A stretch of DNA of 64,000 bases from Channallabes apus (taxonomy: Eukaryota > Chordata > Actinopteri > Siluriformes > Clariidae). The position numbers were made by a program, and so were the translations under genes. Under the pieces are notes generated by a model. The model searched no databases. It was not told where the DNA came from and saw only the letters and a list, made by a program, of their open reading frames with translations. Location: positions 16,511,314 to 16,575,313 of the forward strand of contig CM060127.1 in the NCBI GenBank assembly GCA_030522415.1, read 5' to 3'. Below, piece by piece: positions 12,201 through 23,065 of this stretch. Within the stretch, counting starts at the first letter, position 1, and each line of letters opens with the position of its first letter.

Positions 12201-13260
12201 AGACTTTGTAATTTGATTATATCCGTCTCCAAGGCTTTCATCGATTTATTTAACTCTTTGGTAATGTTATAAGTGTACTGTTGACAAAGTTGTTTTATTT
12301 GAACCTTTCCAAAGTCCCACCATTGCTTTAAATCTTGAAACAAATCTTTAGTTTTTCTAAAATCTTCCCAAAAGAACTTAAAGACATCCTTAAAGTCCTT
12401 ATTACACAATAAATTGGTGTTAAAATGCCAATAAGCACTGTGGGGCTTAATTTGACTTAAAACGAAGAAACACAAGATCATGTGATGATCAGAAAAACTG
12501 ACTGGAGAGATAACACAGCTTTTGAAAATGCCCAACTGATGTTTAAAACTATAAAAGCGATCTAATCTTGCAAGAGACAGAAAATTGTCACGAGCATGAG
12601 CCCATGTATATTGTCTCTGTCCGTCATGAAAATGCCTCCAAATATCACATAGATCATTCATGTTTATAACTCTAATAAGGCGTTTACGTGAAAGCATATG
12701 GGGCTCAGTGTGATTTCTGTCTATAGGACTTTCTGTGCAATTAAAGTCGCCGCCTAAGAATAAATATTCTTCTGTACTACAACTTTGTATTGTTGAACTA
12801 AGCGTATCCAAAAACAATACTCTTTCCATTGCCAATGTTGGTGCATAAGCACAGACAAAAATCAGAACATATTTTTCAAAAATTGCTCTTATTTTTAAAA
12901 GCCTTCCTTTCACAATCTCATCAACTTGATATGAAGTTGGACAAAAGTGTTTAGAAAACAAAATCCCCACACCACCACTAAGTGTGGTTTTGTGACTTAC
13001 AGTAGGACAGAAACACCATCCCATTCCTGCATCCAGTCAGCAACATTTGTAGCATCACTGTGTGTCTCTTGAATGAAAGTAACATCTATATTTTTTTGTT
13101 TAATAACTTCAAACAGTTCAGCTCTTTTTCTGCTATTTCTAGCACCATTCACATTAAGTGATGCAACACACACTTCAGTCATACTCATAAATAGAAGTAG
13201 AAGTACAACCAGACTACTATAATTCATTTTTGTTAATTTAAGCTTTTTCACCGCCATCAT
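9281..13260 (-). pseudogene. LINE ORF2: endonuclease-reverse transcriptase, one frameshift
   Basis: ORF2 copies the element into the genome by nicking DNA and reverse-transcribing its RNA. It starts at ATG 13,260 and is open to a stop at 12,998. The next frame is then open from 13,024 to 9281 (1,247 residues). Endonuclease motifs: VASLNVNGARNSRKRAEL, FIQETHSD, GGDFNCTESPIDR, ARLDRFY and SFSDHHM. Reverse-transcriptase motifs: GIDGLPVEFYK, KNWRPVSLLCSDYK, LDQEKAFDRVEH, RGIRQGCSLSGMLY and the catalytic YADDVVVL. A CPFCSKRETVFHAFMEC knuckle lies near the C-terminus. The break is the heptamer at 12,998-13,004, read as TACTGTA on the coding strand. Setting aside its last five bases leaves VLSHKTTLSGGVGI, which fits the family. 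The rest of the frame is intact. Confidence 0.92.
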
Positions 13261-14476
13261 TCAAGTCCATATTAAGTTTGCGCATTATGTTCTTTAACCG
13301 GGTCACTTCTTTATTTAAAAAACAGCCTTCATCCATGAAAGTTTTAGTTTTTTCTACAAACTGTACCACATCTGGGAAGTAATCACTGACTATGACCCCT
13401 CTCTTTTTCTTTATTAACTTAAGGAACAGTTTAATGTCATCTACGTCATAGTTACGGTTAGAAAAGCTACTTTGTGACAGAGTAGCGCTTGAGTCAGATA
13501 GCTCACTGTCACTCTCCGAATCGATCTGATCGGGAACATCTTCAAGATCTACTTTCTTAACCTGCCGAGGATTGTTTACTTTGTCTGATTTCTTCCTTTT
13601 CAGTGGCACCTTAAACACAGTTTGTTCTGCACCAGTTTCATTAGGCCTACTGTCAGCCTCCCGAGTGTCCGCGATGCCAATTTCTACATCCATTTTATCG
13701 CTTGACTCACCTTTGTCTCCCTCGTCTTCGGCATCTTTTGCACTTTGGATTTCCTCCTCCACTGAAACCACTGCACTCTCAGCGCCATGAGTGCCGTCAT
13801 GAGTGCTCACCTGCCCCGCCGCTGACTCCACCTCCGCGGGGTCTTTGGCCGATTGTTCTCCGTCATTAGCTGCGCTTTCCGCGCCAGCCACACGGCCACT
13901 CTTTCCTTGTTTGCCGGGACAAGATCGGACCAAGTGGCCGATTGTTCCACAGCCAAAACATTTGATCTTGTCAGTGGTTATAAAAACCACATAGTCAAAG
14001 TCATCCACTCGGAAATTCAGCGCGAGGTCCAGATCAGCGTCATTGTTTACAATCATGTAAACTGAGCGTCTGAAGGATACAACGTGTTTCAGTAAAGGAG
14101 AAACGCCACCAATTGGAATCTTTTTAATGGAGGAAACCAGTTTTCCGTAGCGAGACAGTGCTTGTACTAAGACTTCATCACTAATAAACGGCGGGACATT
14201 CGAGATGGTGACTCGTTTTGACGGTAATGAAAGTGGTAGAACGGGAGTGAGAACGCCGTCAAGTGCAACTCCTCTCTGAACTAACTCGTTAGCCTTTTCA
14301 ATTGTGCTTAAAAAGATAACGATGGCACTATTCATTCTTGAGGCAGACAGTACATTATCGTGTCCCACAATTTCACCCACAGCTAGACAGCAACTCTCCA
14401 CGCTCACTGCAGACGCCACTTTCACACCGTGACGACGCGTGAGTGAAGTCAAATCCTGCGCACCTGTAAGCGCCAT
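13238..14476 (-). CDS. LINE ORF1: nucleic-acid-binding protein with zinc knuckle
   Basis: A 412-residue intact frame. ORF1 proteins of this class bind the element RNA to form the retrotransposition particle. Residues about 165-185 hold a CX2CX4HX4C knuckle (CFGCGTIGHLVRSC). The N-terminal half resembles an RNA-recognition fold region (KRVTISNVPPFISDEVLVQA, YGKLVSS). The C-terminal half is acidic and low-complexity with a KRKK basic patch. The TAA stop overlaps the start of ORF2, so ORF2 may be translated by reinitiation. No lesion seen. Confidence 0.88.
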   Translation of the reverse strand: MALTGAQDLTSLTRRHGVKVASAVSVESCCLAVGEIVGHDNVLSASRMNSAIVIFLSTIEKANELVQRGVALDGVLTPVLPLSLPSKRVTISNVPPFISDEVLVQALSRYGKLVSSIKKIPIGGVSPLLKHVVSFRRSVYMIVNNDADLDLALNFRVDDFDYVVFITTDKIKCFGCGTIGHLVRSCPGKQGKSGRVAGAESAANDGEQSAKDPAEVESAAGQVSTHDGTHGAESAVVSVEEEIQSAKDAEDEGDKGESSDKMDVEIGIADTREADSRPNETGAEQTVFKVPLKRKKSDKVNNPRQVKKVDLEDVPDQIDSESDSELSDSSATLSQSSFSNRNYDVDDIKLFLKLIKKKRGVIVSDYFPDVVQFVEKTKTFMDEGCFLNKEVTRLKNIMRKLNMDLNDGGEKA

Positions 14477-14658
14477 GTTTCCCCTACACCCAAAAACCCA
14501 CCCCCCCTACAAAACCACAACCCCAAAAAAAGGTATCTAATTTAAGTCTCCACACTATCCAAATTGAATATAGAAAAAGGTTGAGAATAGGGGGGAAGAA
14601 AGAAACTCGCACAAGAGTCACCGCTCACGCAAACGCCCCACTCACTCCCAGCATGCAC

Positions 14659-14682
14659 AGAGAGAGAGAGAGAGCGAGAGAG
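14659..14682. repeat. GA microsatellite flanking the LINE 5' end
   Basis: AGAGAGAGAGAGAGAGCGAG directly upstream of the presumed LINE 5' end, matching the run at 9138-9178. Confidence 0.8.
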
Positions 14683-14915
14683 GAAAAAGGAGGGAGGGGA
14701 GACGGACAGAGTAACAAAGAGGTGCGGAGAATTGTAAAGAGAGAGCAAATTGGGTGGATAGAGAAAGATAGAGATACCATAATATATACTGTATATCTAG
14801 GGATAAATATTTTCTTTCTTTTGCCTACAGTATGTAGATATGGATATCTAGCACAGTTTAATGCTGAATTGTTGAGTCTTTATCACTTATACATGATTAT
14901 TGAAATTTTCCTCTA

Positions 14916-16047
14916 CAGGTCCTTCTCAAAAAATTAGCATATTGTGATAAAGTTCATTATTTTCTGTAAGGTACTGATAAACATTAGACTTTCATATAGT
15001 TTAGATTCATCACAAACAACTGAAGTAGTTCAAGCCTTTTATTGTTTTAATATTGATGATTGTGGCATACATTGTGACATGATTGTGGCATGAAAACCCA
15101 AAATCCCTATCTCAAAAAATTAGCATATCATGAAAAGCTTCTCTAAACGAGCTATTAACCTAATCATCTGAATCAACTAATTAACTCTAAACACCTGCAA
15201 AAGATTCCTGAGGCTTTTAAAAACTCCCAGCCTGGTTCATTACTCAAAACCGCAATCATGGGTAAGACTGCCGACCTGACTGCTGTCCAGAAGGCCATCA
15301 TTGACACCCTCAAGCAAGAGGGTAAGACACAGAAAGAAATTTCTGAACGAATAGCCTGTTCCCAGAGTGCTGTATCAAGGCACCTCAGTGGGAAGTCTGT
15401 GGGAAGGAAAAAGTGTGGCAGAAAACGCTGCACAACGAGAAGAGGTGACCGGGCCCTGAGGAAGATTGTGGAGAAGGACCGATTCCAGACCTTGGGGGAC
15501 CTGCGGAAGCAGTGGACTGAGTCTGGAGTAGAAACATCCAGAGCCACCGTGTACAGGCGTGTGCAGGAAATGGGCTACAGGTTGCAAATTTTGCATGTCA
15601 TTCGGAAATCAAGGTGCCAGAGTCTGGAGGAAGACTGGGGAGAGGGAAATGCCAAAATGCCTGAAGTCCAGTATCAAGTACCCACAGTCAGTGATGGTCT
15701 GGGGTGCCATGTCAGCTGCTGGTGTTGGTCCACTGTGTTTTATCAAGGGCAGGGTCAATGCAGCTAGCTATCAGGAGATTATGGAGCACTTCATGCTTCC
15801 ATCTGCTGAAAAGCTTTATGGAGATGAAGATTAAATTTTTCAGCACGACCTGGCACCTGCTCACATTTTGGGATTTTGGGTTTTCATGAGCTGTATGCCA
15901 CAATCATCAATATTAAAACAATAAAAGGCTTGAACTACTTCAGTTGTGTGTAATGAATCTAAAATATATGAAAGTCTAATGTTTATCAGTACATTACAGA
16001 AAATAATGAACTTTATCACAATATGCAAATTTTTTGAGAAGGACCTG
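14916..16047 (+). mobile_element. Tc1-like transposon with about 190-bp inverted repeats, internally deleted
   Basis: The left terminus is TA then CAGGTCCTTCTCAAAAAATT. The right terminus is its reverse complement, ending GGACCTG at 16,047 close to TA. The terminal repeats extend to about 15,110 and from about 15,870, and an extra AAAAAATTAGCATAT block lies at 15,113. This is a widespread fish Tc1 family. The copy is non-autonomous because its transposase gene is truncated. Confidence 0.9.
15258..15865 (+). pseudogene. Truncated Tc1-family transposase
   Basis: It starts at ATG 15,258 with MGKTADLTAVQKAII and a paired helix-turn-helix DNA-binding region (KEGKTQKEIS-like, QSAVSRHLSGKSVGRKKCGR). 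The frame breaks after about 110 family-like residues (ATVYRRVQEMGYRLQ). A shifted frame then has SVMVWGAMSAAGVGPL and FIKGRVNAASYQEIMEH. The sequence stops in CAGCACGACCTGGCACCTGC (second catalytic Asp region) and jumps straight to the right terminal repeat. The first Asp block and the final Glu block are missing, so no enzyme can be made. Confidence 0.88.
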
Positions 16048-16051
16048 TGTA

Positions 16052-16162
16052 TCCCAGCTTATTGGAGTCAAAGGTCTCCATGATAACCCTTGAGCTGGGG
16101 TTTGGACCGGCAACCTTCTGATCAGTAGCTCAGAGCCTTAACACAATGAGCTACCACTGCAA
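16052..16162 (-). repeat. tRNA-derived SINE head
   Basis: On the minus strand it has GTGGTAGCTCATTGTGTTAA (A box) and GGTCCAAACCCC (B box). It directly abuts the right end of the Tc1 element. I see no tRNA cloverleaf, so it is not a tRNA gene. Confidence 0.65.
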
Positions 16163-17330
16163 TGCAGTGGGTGCCAATATTTATACCTGGAGTAAAACAG
16201 AGATAAAATTTGACAGCATACTTTTAATAACACAATGTGCTTTTTAAAGAGAGAGGAGGGAGAGATTGAGAGAAACAGATGTTTGCGGCTATAATGTTAA
16301 TAATACCATCAACTAACAACTTGTCTTATGGGTGTTAAATAAGTTTTATATCTACTGTATATACAAACCATTTAACAAGTGATGAAGAAACTGTAATCTT
16401 TGATGAATCGCTATGGTGTAAACAGAATAACACTTCAGATCGTGCCGTTACACAGAAACTCACACACTTTGTACTGATACTGTATATCAGCATCTAGACG
16501 TGGATCATTCAATGCCAAAGTCTCCAAAAAGTTATGTAAGAAAAGCACCTTGTGGTGTTATTAAACTGAGAAATATTATGCAGACTGAGATCCATGCTAA
16601 AAGTATTTTCATACACACAATTTATTTATTATTATTATTATTTTTTTTTTAATTAAAATCTGTTGTATGAAGTTTTCATTTTGTAATATAATTTTAATGC
16701 CGTTTAATTTCGTTTAATGCCTTCTCTTTCCTTCTGTTTTCTTTCTTTCTCTTCATGCCTTCCTTCTCATTTTCTTATAAAATTTTATTCTTTAAATATA
16801 TAATTTAAATAAAATAATTTCTTGTTATTATCTTATTCAATTCTTGTTTAAAATCAGTTCTTATTTAATTCTGTTTTTACTTTGCATGTTTTGATATTTT
16901 TGAATATAATTTCATAATGATATACTGCATTAATGATATTTATATAATCATCATTTCTACTTGGTTCTTTTTATTACACATAGACACTGGTACTGTATTT
17001 GTATTAAGCCTCTACATTACTCAGTCCCTTAGGAAAAGGACAAGTCGAGAAAACTATTCCTATGTATTTTAAAAACAGCCCGCCTGTAAGCTGACATTTC
17101 ACACTGTTCTCTGTACTCAGTGTGTGTGTGAGAGAGAGATTACAGAATACCGTACGGTGACATTTCGTAAAAACAATAGCAGCTTCCACTTTGACATATT
17201 AAAGAGAATGATGTTGCTCTCGAGGCTGCTGTCTAAACGTCCCCCAGTCTCTACCCCTGTCTCCATACAGATCCGGTTACAAAAGCACAGCACCCCACCC
17301 CACTCTATTTATTCAGATGAGTGTGTGTGT

Positions 17331-17347
17331 GTGGGGGGGGGGGGGGT
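17331..17347. repeat. Poly-G run
   Basis: About 16 G residues. Similar G or C runs occur at 23,909 (C), 28,806 (C), 34,676 (G), 43,347 (G) and 54,360 (G). Lengths in the assembly may be unreliable. Confidence 0.8.
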
Positions 17348-18439
17348 TGCTGGCGAGTGTGTACCTGCGTGAACGTGTGTGATTAGTTGCCAGGTAATAC
17401 ACACTGAAGGAGAATACTAAACTCCAGGTATTAGCATGAGCTGTGCTACAATGCCGAAGAAGACCGCTAATTACCCAGAGGGCTGTTCAACACGACTCAC
17501 CACATTTATCACGCGAGCACATGCCAGCATAATTTACTTTCCTTTCTATCACTCTTTCTATCTCTCCTGTAGTACCTACAATCTGTTTTTTTTTTTTTTT
17601 CGAGAAACAATGTGTTGGTGCCTTTATTTTTATATTATTAAATATTTGAACAAAAGGAGACATTTTTAAAGCAGCAGCACACCAGGGTTCTTTCCAAGCT
17701 TTTCCCAAAACTGATGTTAAGGGATAGACACACAGTACTGTTGTGTGTTATTTAAAAAAAACAAAAACAAACATCATAAAGGTTTCTGAAATGAACATAC
17801 ATTTTTTTAATGAAACTTTAATTGTTTCATAATTGCACATAATTCAGTTTGACCTGTGAAGCCCAATTTTATGTGTCTGTTTTTCTTAATAATCTGCTGT
17901 TATAAATATGCAATAAGCACCACTTGGTTAAAAAAAAAACTAAATTACAAGAAAAGATGCCAATTTATTATTTGTTTTTAAACACACCCTTTTTAATAAT
18001 CGTCATATCCATATTACTCGCTGGATAACAAGCTCATTACTTCATGAGTCAACACGACTGCTTCCCGAACAAACTAAACAGATTTGGTCATTTTCAATTT
18101 GCATTGCAGACATTCAGTCTAAATCAGATTTGAGAAAGAAATCAGATTCCCGCTGCTGTGTGAACAAACCCTGGAGTACACCTCGAGTTAACAGGATTAG
18201 CAAACATACAGCTGGATCGTTTCTGGAGAGACTAATACATGGAGAGATTGCAGAAAGCACTCCTTAGTCCTTACTCATACTCATCCTGAACCAGGGCTCA
18301 GCATATAGGAGAAAGCTGCCGGATCCATAAAAAACAGAAAGAATCTCCCAAAGGTGTCGATGCCACTTTTTGTAACAGTTAAAGACATTCAAAAGGTTTT
18401 AATAAAAGAATTAGGTTAATCTTGGGAGTAGTTTCAATA

Positions 18440-18504
18440 CTGTGTGTGTATGTGTATATGTATATATGTGTGTGTGTGTATGTATGTATGTATGTATGTA
18501 TGTA

Positions 18505-18546
<42 letters not shown>
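18440..18546. repeat. Compound TG/TATG/TA microsatellite
   Basis: GTGTGT, GTAT and TATA words in tandem over about 105 bp, immediately before a Tc1 relic that starts at 18,552. Confidence 0.9.
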
Positions 18547-18551
18547 ATATA

Positions 18552-18880
18552 TACTGCCTGGCCAAATAAAAGTAAATTAATTAATTAGTTGATTAAAATA
18601 CACATTTAAATACAATAAAAATTTAATTCCATCACCTTTATCTTTGATTACAGCACACAATCTGCTCAGTTCATGTAAGAAAATGTTCCTTGTGCTCCCA
18701 GAACCACTCTTTCACAATTCGAGTCTCGTGCCATCAGGGAAGATTTGATGCCTCGTCATTCAGTACATTCATGTTGTCATAGACCTGACCAACTGATTCA
18801 ACCCCAGATCACAACACTGCCTCCAGAGGCTGGTACAGTAGCCACTATGAATGATGAATGCATCACTTCATCATTTTTAA
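18552..18880 (+). mobile_element. Tc1-like relic (TGCCTGGCCAAA family), right end not found
   Basis: The left end CTGCCTGGCCAAATAAAAG matches the 7,846 copy, and the interior shares GTGCCATCAGGGA and CACTATG blocks with it. No open frame remains. Confidence 0.55.
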
Positions 18881-19031
18881 TTAATCATATTTTTATTTAA
18901 ATGTTTTGATTCCTAATATTTAATTACACTTGTCTTTTTTTATCTAATTCATTTCACTGTTCTCAAATTGTCCATTTTTTTTCAAAATCGTATGCAGCAA
19001 TTCAATATTACTTCATATTCAGTTATTGATT

Positions 19032-19350
19032 TACAGTACTGTGCCAAAGTCTTGAGCCACTTATTATTTCTTCATCTTCAATTAAATAATTAAATAAAAG
19101 AAATTGAAACAATTGTTTTACCTAAAGGTACAAAGTGCCTAAAGGTACAATTTAAATATGGTTTGTTTATGTAAGAACCTCAGCAGCAACCTCATTTCCC
19201 CTCTCGTCTGTTATAACCACTCAGCATTCAGCATCACCAGTAGACTAATCACTAATCACCGGCCTGATCATCTGTCATCATCTGCACCTGACTGAAAATG
19301 GACTGAATGCCGGACAAAAAGTCTGAAGAAGTATTCCTCAAGACTGCATT
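19032..19350 (+). repeat. Dispersed repeat, possibly a Tc1-type MITE
   Basis: The start TTACAGTACTGTGCCAAAG resembles a fish Tc1 end of the ACAGTGCTGTGCAAAAGTCT type, also seen at 63,937. The part 19,171-19,275 is the reverse complement of 57,616-57,745, including GGCCTGATCATCTG and CTCGTCTGTT. Confidence 0.6.
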
Positions 19351-19412
19351 AAAATACAAAGTCTCTTTTGGAAGCAAAAATAAATAAATAAATGAGGAGG
19401 GCCTCGGGACTT

Positions 19413-19816
19413 TTAAACATTCATTCATTCATTCATTCATTCATTCATTTTCTATACCGCTTAATCCTGTGTTCAGGGTCGCGGGGGACCTGAAGCCTAT
19501 CCCAGGAGACTTCGGGCACTAGGCGGGGTACACCCTGGACAGGGTGCCAATCCATCGCAGGGCACACACACATACACACACACACTCACACACCCAATCA
19601 CACACTACGGGCAATTTAGTAACGCCAATTAGCCTAACCTGCATATCTTTGGACTGTGGGAGGAAACCGGAGTACCCAGAGGAAACCCACCAAGCACGGG
19701 GAGAACATGCAAACTCCATGCACACAGAGACGGGAATCGAGCCTGGCTGGGAAATCGAACCCAGACCCTGGAGGTGCAAGGCGACAGTGCTAACCACTAC
19801 GCCACCGCGCCGCTGA
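19413..19816 (-). repeat. tRNA-derived SINE, full length, minus strand
   Basis: The same family as 4235-4560. It has a (CATT)n tail, then TTTTCTATACCGCTTAATCC, the block GCAAACTCCATGCACACAGA, and a tRNA-like head that reads GGCGTAGTGGTTAGCACTGT on the minus strand. A CA stretch interrupts it at 19,563-19,600. Confidence 0.88.
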
Positions 19817-19819
19817 CTT

Positions 19820-21560
19820 TTAAACAGTACTGTAAAAATTTTTTTTTCTACAATTTAGTTTTTTCTGCACTCCTTAATCGTAACTTTTACTCTGACCCAC
19901 TCTTCATTAGAACCCTTAGCCCCACCCTTTCCTACTAATTATTTTTTTATGCCCCCAGCCTAACCCTGCCAGGGGATTTAAAACACAAAGCATTCCAGGT
20001 TGACAGCTATGCATGTTGACTCCTTTAGTTCTGACTTGCAGGAACATTCCTATATAATTGTTCGACCTTCAACTAACTACAGTACAGTAGCTCACAGTTC
20101 TCAGAACAATTTAAACATGTTTATGGACTGATCCTGCTGTCTCTGTAAATTTTTCAGATAAGCTAGTGTGCTGGTATGCAGGTGGGCGTGGCCAATATAA
20201 AAGTGACAAGCAAAGGCCACACCCCCATAATTTTAGTTCCGCCATTATGGTATGATAGTCACAATAAAAAGAAAGACGGTATTTTACAGTGTGATGCTCG
20301 GTTTATTTAACAACGGCTTGGATGTTTTTGTTTAAAAAAAAGAAAGCTCTGGTCTTGCCAAGGAATCTCAGTGACGTAACAGTACATCAATACTGCAATA
20401 TACACTATTAAAGTATTGTAGGGATCAAGAAAAAGCTACTGACTATCATTTTGTTAAATGCTTTCTATTTTTTTTTTTGGAAATATGCCTCCAGCCTTTG
20501 TTTACAACATTGTTTAGTAAAACCTTATCAATGGTCTTCACATATAAGTAAACATGATAATTAAGTCATATCAGTACGGCTGTGACACGGGCGTAGGCAC
20601 AAGATTTTAAAGCCATGCTGATATTCAGCACAACAGCTCAACATGAAGTTTTTATACAGCTGTTCCAAAAACACCATTTATTATCAACAGATTAGATTTG
20701 TTTGATTATTCAAACAAAATATTTTGCTCCGCCAACGCAGGCGATGGACAGTTAGTGTCATTAACAGGGTTCTCGGGTTAAATCCCAAATAGCGTTAAAT
20801 GGAAAGTTAGTGCGCTCTGTAGGGTATAAATCACATTTCCATACACAAAGTAGTGCCCTTGATCAGGGGTTAGAAAGCGATTTGGGATTCAGCCTTGTGT
20901 TAGAAGCTAGTCAGCTTTGTAGGTGCAAATAAAAGAACACAGCGGAATGATTTCGAAGCAAAGTGTTGTTTAAGATGACATAACATTATTACATGTGTTT
21001 TGTTGCTGAAAGTGCTTCTTGTATGCATGTTGTACTGTATGCTGAAATAATATCTTCACCACTGTTGTTTTCTTCTATAGAGGGATTTTTTGGGAGTTAT
21101 TTCGTGTTTATAATACAAGCTTTTAACTCTCTAAAATGATTTTATGGAAGGAGTCTCCAGTATCAGAGCTTTGTAACAATCAGGGATGATTCTGTAAATT
21201 TTATTTTTATTTTTTTACAAGCTATAAGAGAAATAAAACACTTGGGGCATGCTGTTATTGGAAATAACCGTCTGGGATATAGTGGTATCACCCCACACTA
21301 TCATTGTTATGTATAACCACATGCTCTCAAGTGATTCAGTACAAAGTTAAGCCAATGGTAGAAGAAAACCTTCTTAAATTTAATTTGTTTTAAATTGTGA
21401 TCATTGATACTGCATTACACGTAGCTAAGTGTGCTACTCTTTAAACATTCAATCTGCATATTTGCGGCATCTTTGAAAACGCGTAGCATGTTCACATAAA
21501 CAAAAAATACCTACCACGCTGCTTTGCATGAATTCAGATATTGCAATTAAAAACTGTTTA
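19820..21560. other. Intronic DNA, nothing recognised
   Basis: AT-rich DNA without splice-bounded coding blocks. It contains a doubled heptamer TACAGTACAGTA (20,078-20,089). Confidence 0.5.
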
Positions 21561-21585
21561 ATTGAATAAAGTGCGGCCAACTCAC

Positions 21586-22034
21586 CAGCTTCTTTGCCCT
21601 CCGTTGCCCCCTGGTGCTCGTCCAGCCTCAAGTCACTCAACAGGTGCTCCAGGATCTTATGGGGCGTCCCGGACACCACCACGTACCTGTCGGACACAGC
21701 AGAACATGAGGAATCGGATGGGTACTCGTCCTCAGTGGAGCAGCCCGAGTACAAACTGCTGCTCCTGTCCCTGCTGCTAAACACATCATCGTCTTCGTCG
21801 TCGTCGTCATCAATATAACGGAAGCGAGGGATGTCAAAAGTGCACGGTTTAAAATCGGCACTACAGCTGATACACTCAGACTCTGATCCTCCGTCATCGT
21901 CGTCGTCATCATCATTATCGTTATCATCATCCTCTTCCTGTTGCACGAGTGTCACTGGTTTGAGGTTCTGCATCTCTGTGACACTCCGGGTCATGCCGTC
22001 ATGCTCCAGGGGGAAGGCGGCGGACTCGTCCGAG
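21586..22034 (-). CDS. rapgef5: rapgef5 exon: acidic linker and start of REM domain
   Basis: The minus-strand frame is open from 22,081 to a GTGAGT donor after 21,586. It encodes an acidic stretch (QQEEDDDNDNDDDDDDD), then CTFDIPRFRYI followed by a second acidic run, SSSLYSGCSTEDEYPSDSS, SDRYVVVSGTPHKILEHLL and SDLRLDEHQG. Human RAPGEF5, as I recall it, has TFDVPYFKYIDEEDEDDE then SDRYVVVSGTPEKILEHLL, so identity is firm. SGTPxKILEHLL opens the REM region in this family and in EPAC proteins. The 5' boundary is uncertain. An acceptor before 22,034 (GGAG|C) fits the phase of the exon at 22,521 but has no good pyrimidine tract. The block could instead be a first exon starting at ATG 21,994 (MTRSVTEM). 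Confidence 0.85.
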
Positions 22035-22091
22035 CTCCAGGTACACACTGCTCTGCTCCAGCAGCTCTGGCCCAGTCTTGCTTAACACTAG

Positions 22092-22119
22092 GCTCTCTCT
22101 CTCTCTCTCTCTCTCTCTC
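22092..22119. repeat. (CT)n microsatellite
   Basis: About 14 CT units just upstream of the acidic-linker exon of rapgef5. Confidence 0.9.
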
Positions 22120-22520
22120 ATACACACAGCAGACACTCCCTACCCTGCGCAAAGCTCTAGTACACACATACAGTAGACACACTATACCTAGGCTTATATG
22201 TAAAGACACATAATTCGACTCATCTTGAACACACATAAATCACAAACACACACATACACACAAACTCTCAGTCTAACAGAGGCCACTGCACTGGTGAGCT
22301 CTGCAGCCGGAGTTTATTGAAATGTTAGAGGGAGGAAGAAAAGGAAGGAGGGAGGGACAGAAGGACAGAGAGAGAGTCAGAGAGAGTGGGGGGAGTGATT
22401 GGTGATTGGAAGGAGGAGGAAAGCGAGTAGCTCAGTGATGGTGATTGAGGGAGAAGGAGGAGGAAGAGGAGGCAGAAACTGTGGAATTACTGAGAAAAAA
22501 ACAGTGAGCAGTTCACTCAC

Positions 22521-22654
22521 CTCCTGTCACCGTCATCCTCTTTGACTCCTCCTGCTGTTTGAGGCGATGCTCGATCAGACGCCACTCTCTGGAGCACCAG
22601 CACATCCTGACCCCTCTCCTTCAAACACACTCGAACCGCTCCCTCACCCTGCGC
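22521..22654 (-). CDS. rapgef5: rapgef5 exon: region after the N-terminal domain
   Basis: A 134-bp exon with acceptor TGTGTCTCAG and donor GTGAGTG. It starts at a codon boundary, in phase with the 36,507 exon, and ends with two bases (AG). It reads AQGEGAVRVCLKERGQDVLV, LQRVASDRASPQTAG and GVKEDDGDR. The GQDVLVLQRV part resembles the HG..VLVLER motif between the cyclic-nucleotide-binding region and REM in EPAC/RAPGEF proteins. Splice sites, phase and motif all agree, so it is very likely real. I cannot tell whether every transcript uses it. Confidence 0.75.
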
Positions 22655-22995
22655 CTGAGACACAGAATCGAAACACAAGCTTATACATGTGGAGACACAT
22701 CCCACACTGCATTTCCTGCATTCTCCAAGACTTCTTGATTCGTCATGTTCGATATAGGAGCGAAAAATCTTGTCTACATTTTATATTAGGATAAAAGTTT
22801 CCATTTATGGCAGCCTGAGAAAACCCATTACATGGTCTTTTTTTTTTTTTTTACTTTTTCTAATAGGAGATATTTCGATATTTCTGTGATTTAATTATGT
22901 CATAGTAGACTTTTCTACAATATTTATGGTTTTACATTATACGTTTTAAAATATACCGATAAAAAAAATTAAGGGAACACTTATTGCTGGTTGAA

Positions 22996-23063
<68 letters not shown>
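22996..23063. repeat. (CA)n microsatellite
   Basis: About 34 perfect CA units in the rapgef5 intron. Confidence 0.95.

Positions 23064-23065
<2 letters not shown>

Larger units (their letters stand above)
9179..14657 (-). mobile_element. Tx1-clade L1-type LINE, nearly full length
   Basis: A two-ORF non-LTR retrotransposon on the minus strand. ORF1 (14,476-13,238) ends in an overlap with the first ATG of ORF2 (13,260). ORF2 carries an endonuclease, a reverse transcriptase and a C-terminal Cys-His motif and ends at 9281. The short 3' UTR has AATAAA on the minus strand near 9190 and runs into the GA/TC microsatellite. The 5' UTR is probably 14,477 to about 14,657, where a second GA/TC run starts. 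The only coding lesion I see is a 5-bp insertion in ORF2. Clade assignment rests on the ORF1 zinc knuckle, the two-ORF layout and recalled similarity to fish and frog Tx1 elements. Confidence 0.9.
6740..21585 (-). other. rapgef5: rapgef5 intron (14.8 kb) rich in transposons
   Basis: A GTGAGT donor at 21,585 pairs with a TTACAG acceptor at 6740. The intron hosts the Tx1-type LINE (9.2-14.7 kb), the deleted Tc1 (14.9-16.05 kb), two TGCCTGGCCAAA-type Tc1 relics, SINEs and a TG/TATG microsatellite. The stretches 6,740-7,430, 16,170-18,430 and 19,820-21,560 contain no coding block that I can support. Confidence 0.8.

Noticed and set aside
16052..16162. Possible tRNA gene
   Set aside because: A- and B-box words are present but there is no cloverleaf. 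It is a SINE head, as are 4235, 30,081 and 37,424.
18834..18840. TACAGTA in the Tc1 relic
   Set aside because: The related copy at 8029 has GTACAGTGGCC at the same place, so this one arose by substitution.
21562..22236. Several plus-strand and off-frame minus ORFs over the rapgef5 exon
   Set aside because: Shadows of the acidic coding repeat. The exon frame is fixed by its match to RAPGEF5 and by splice phase.
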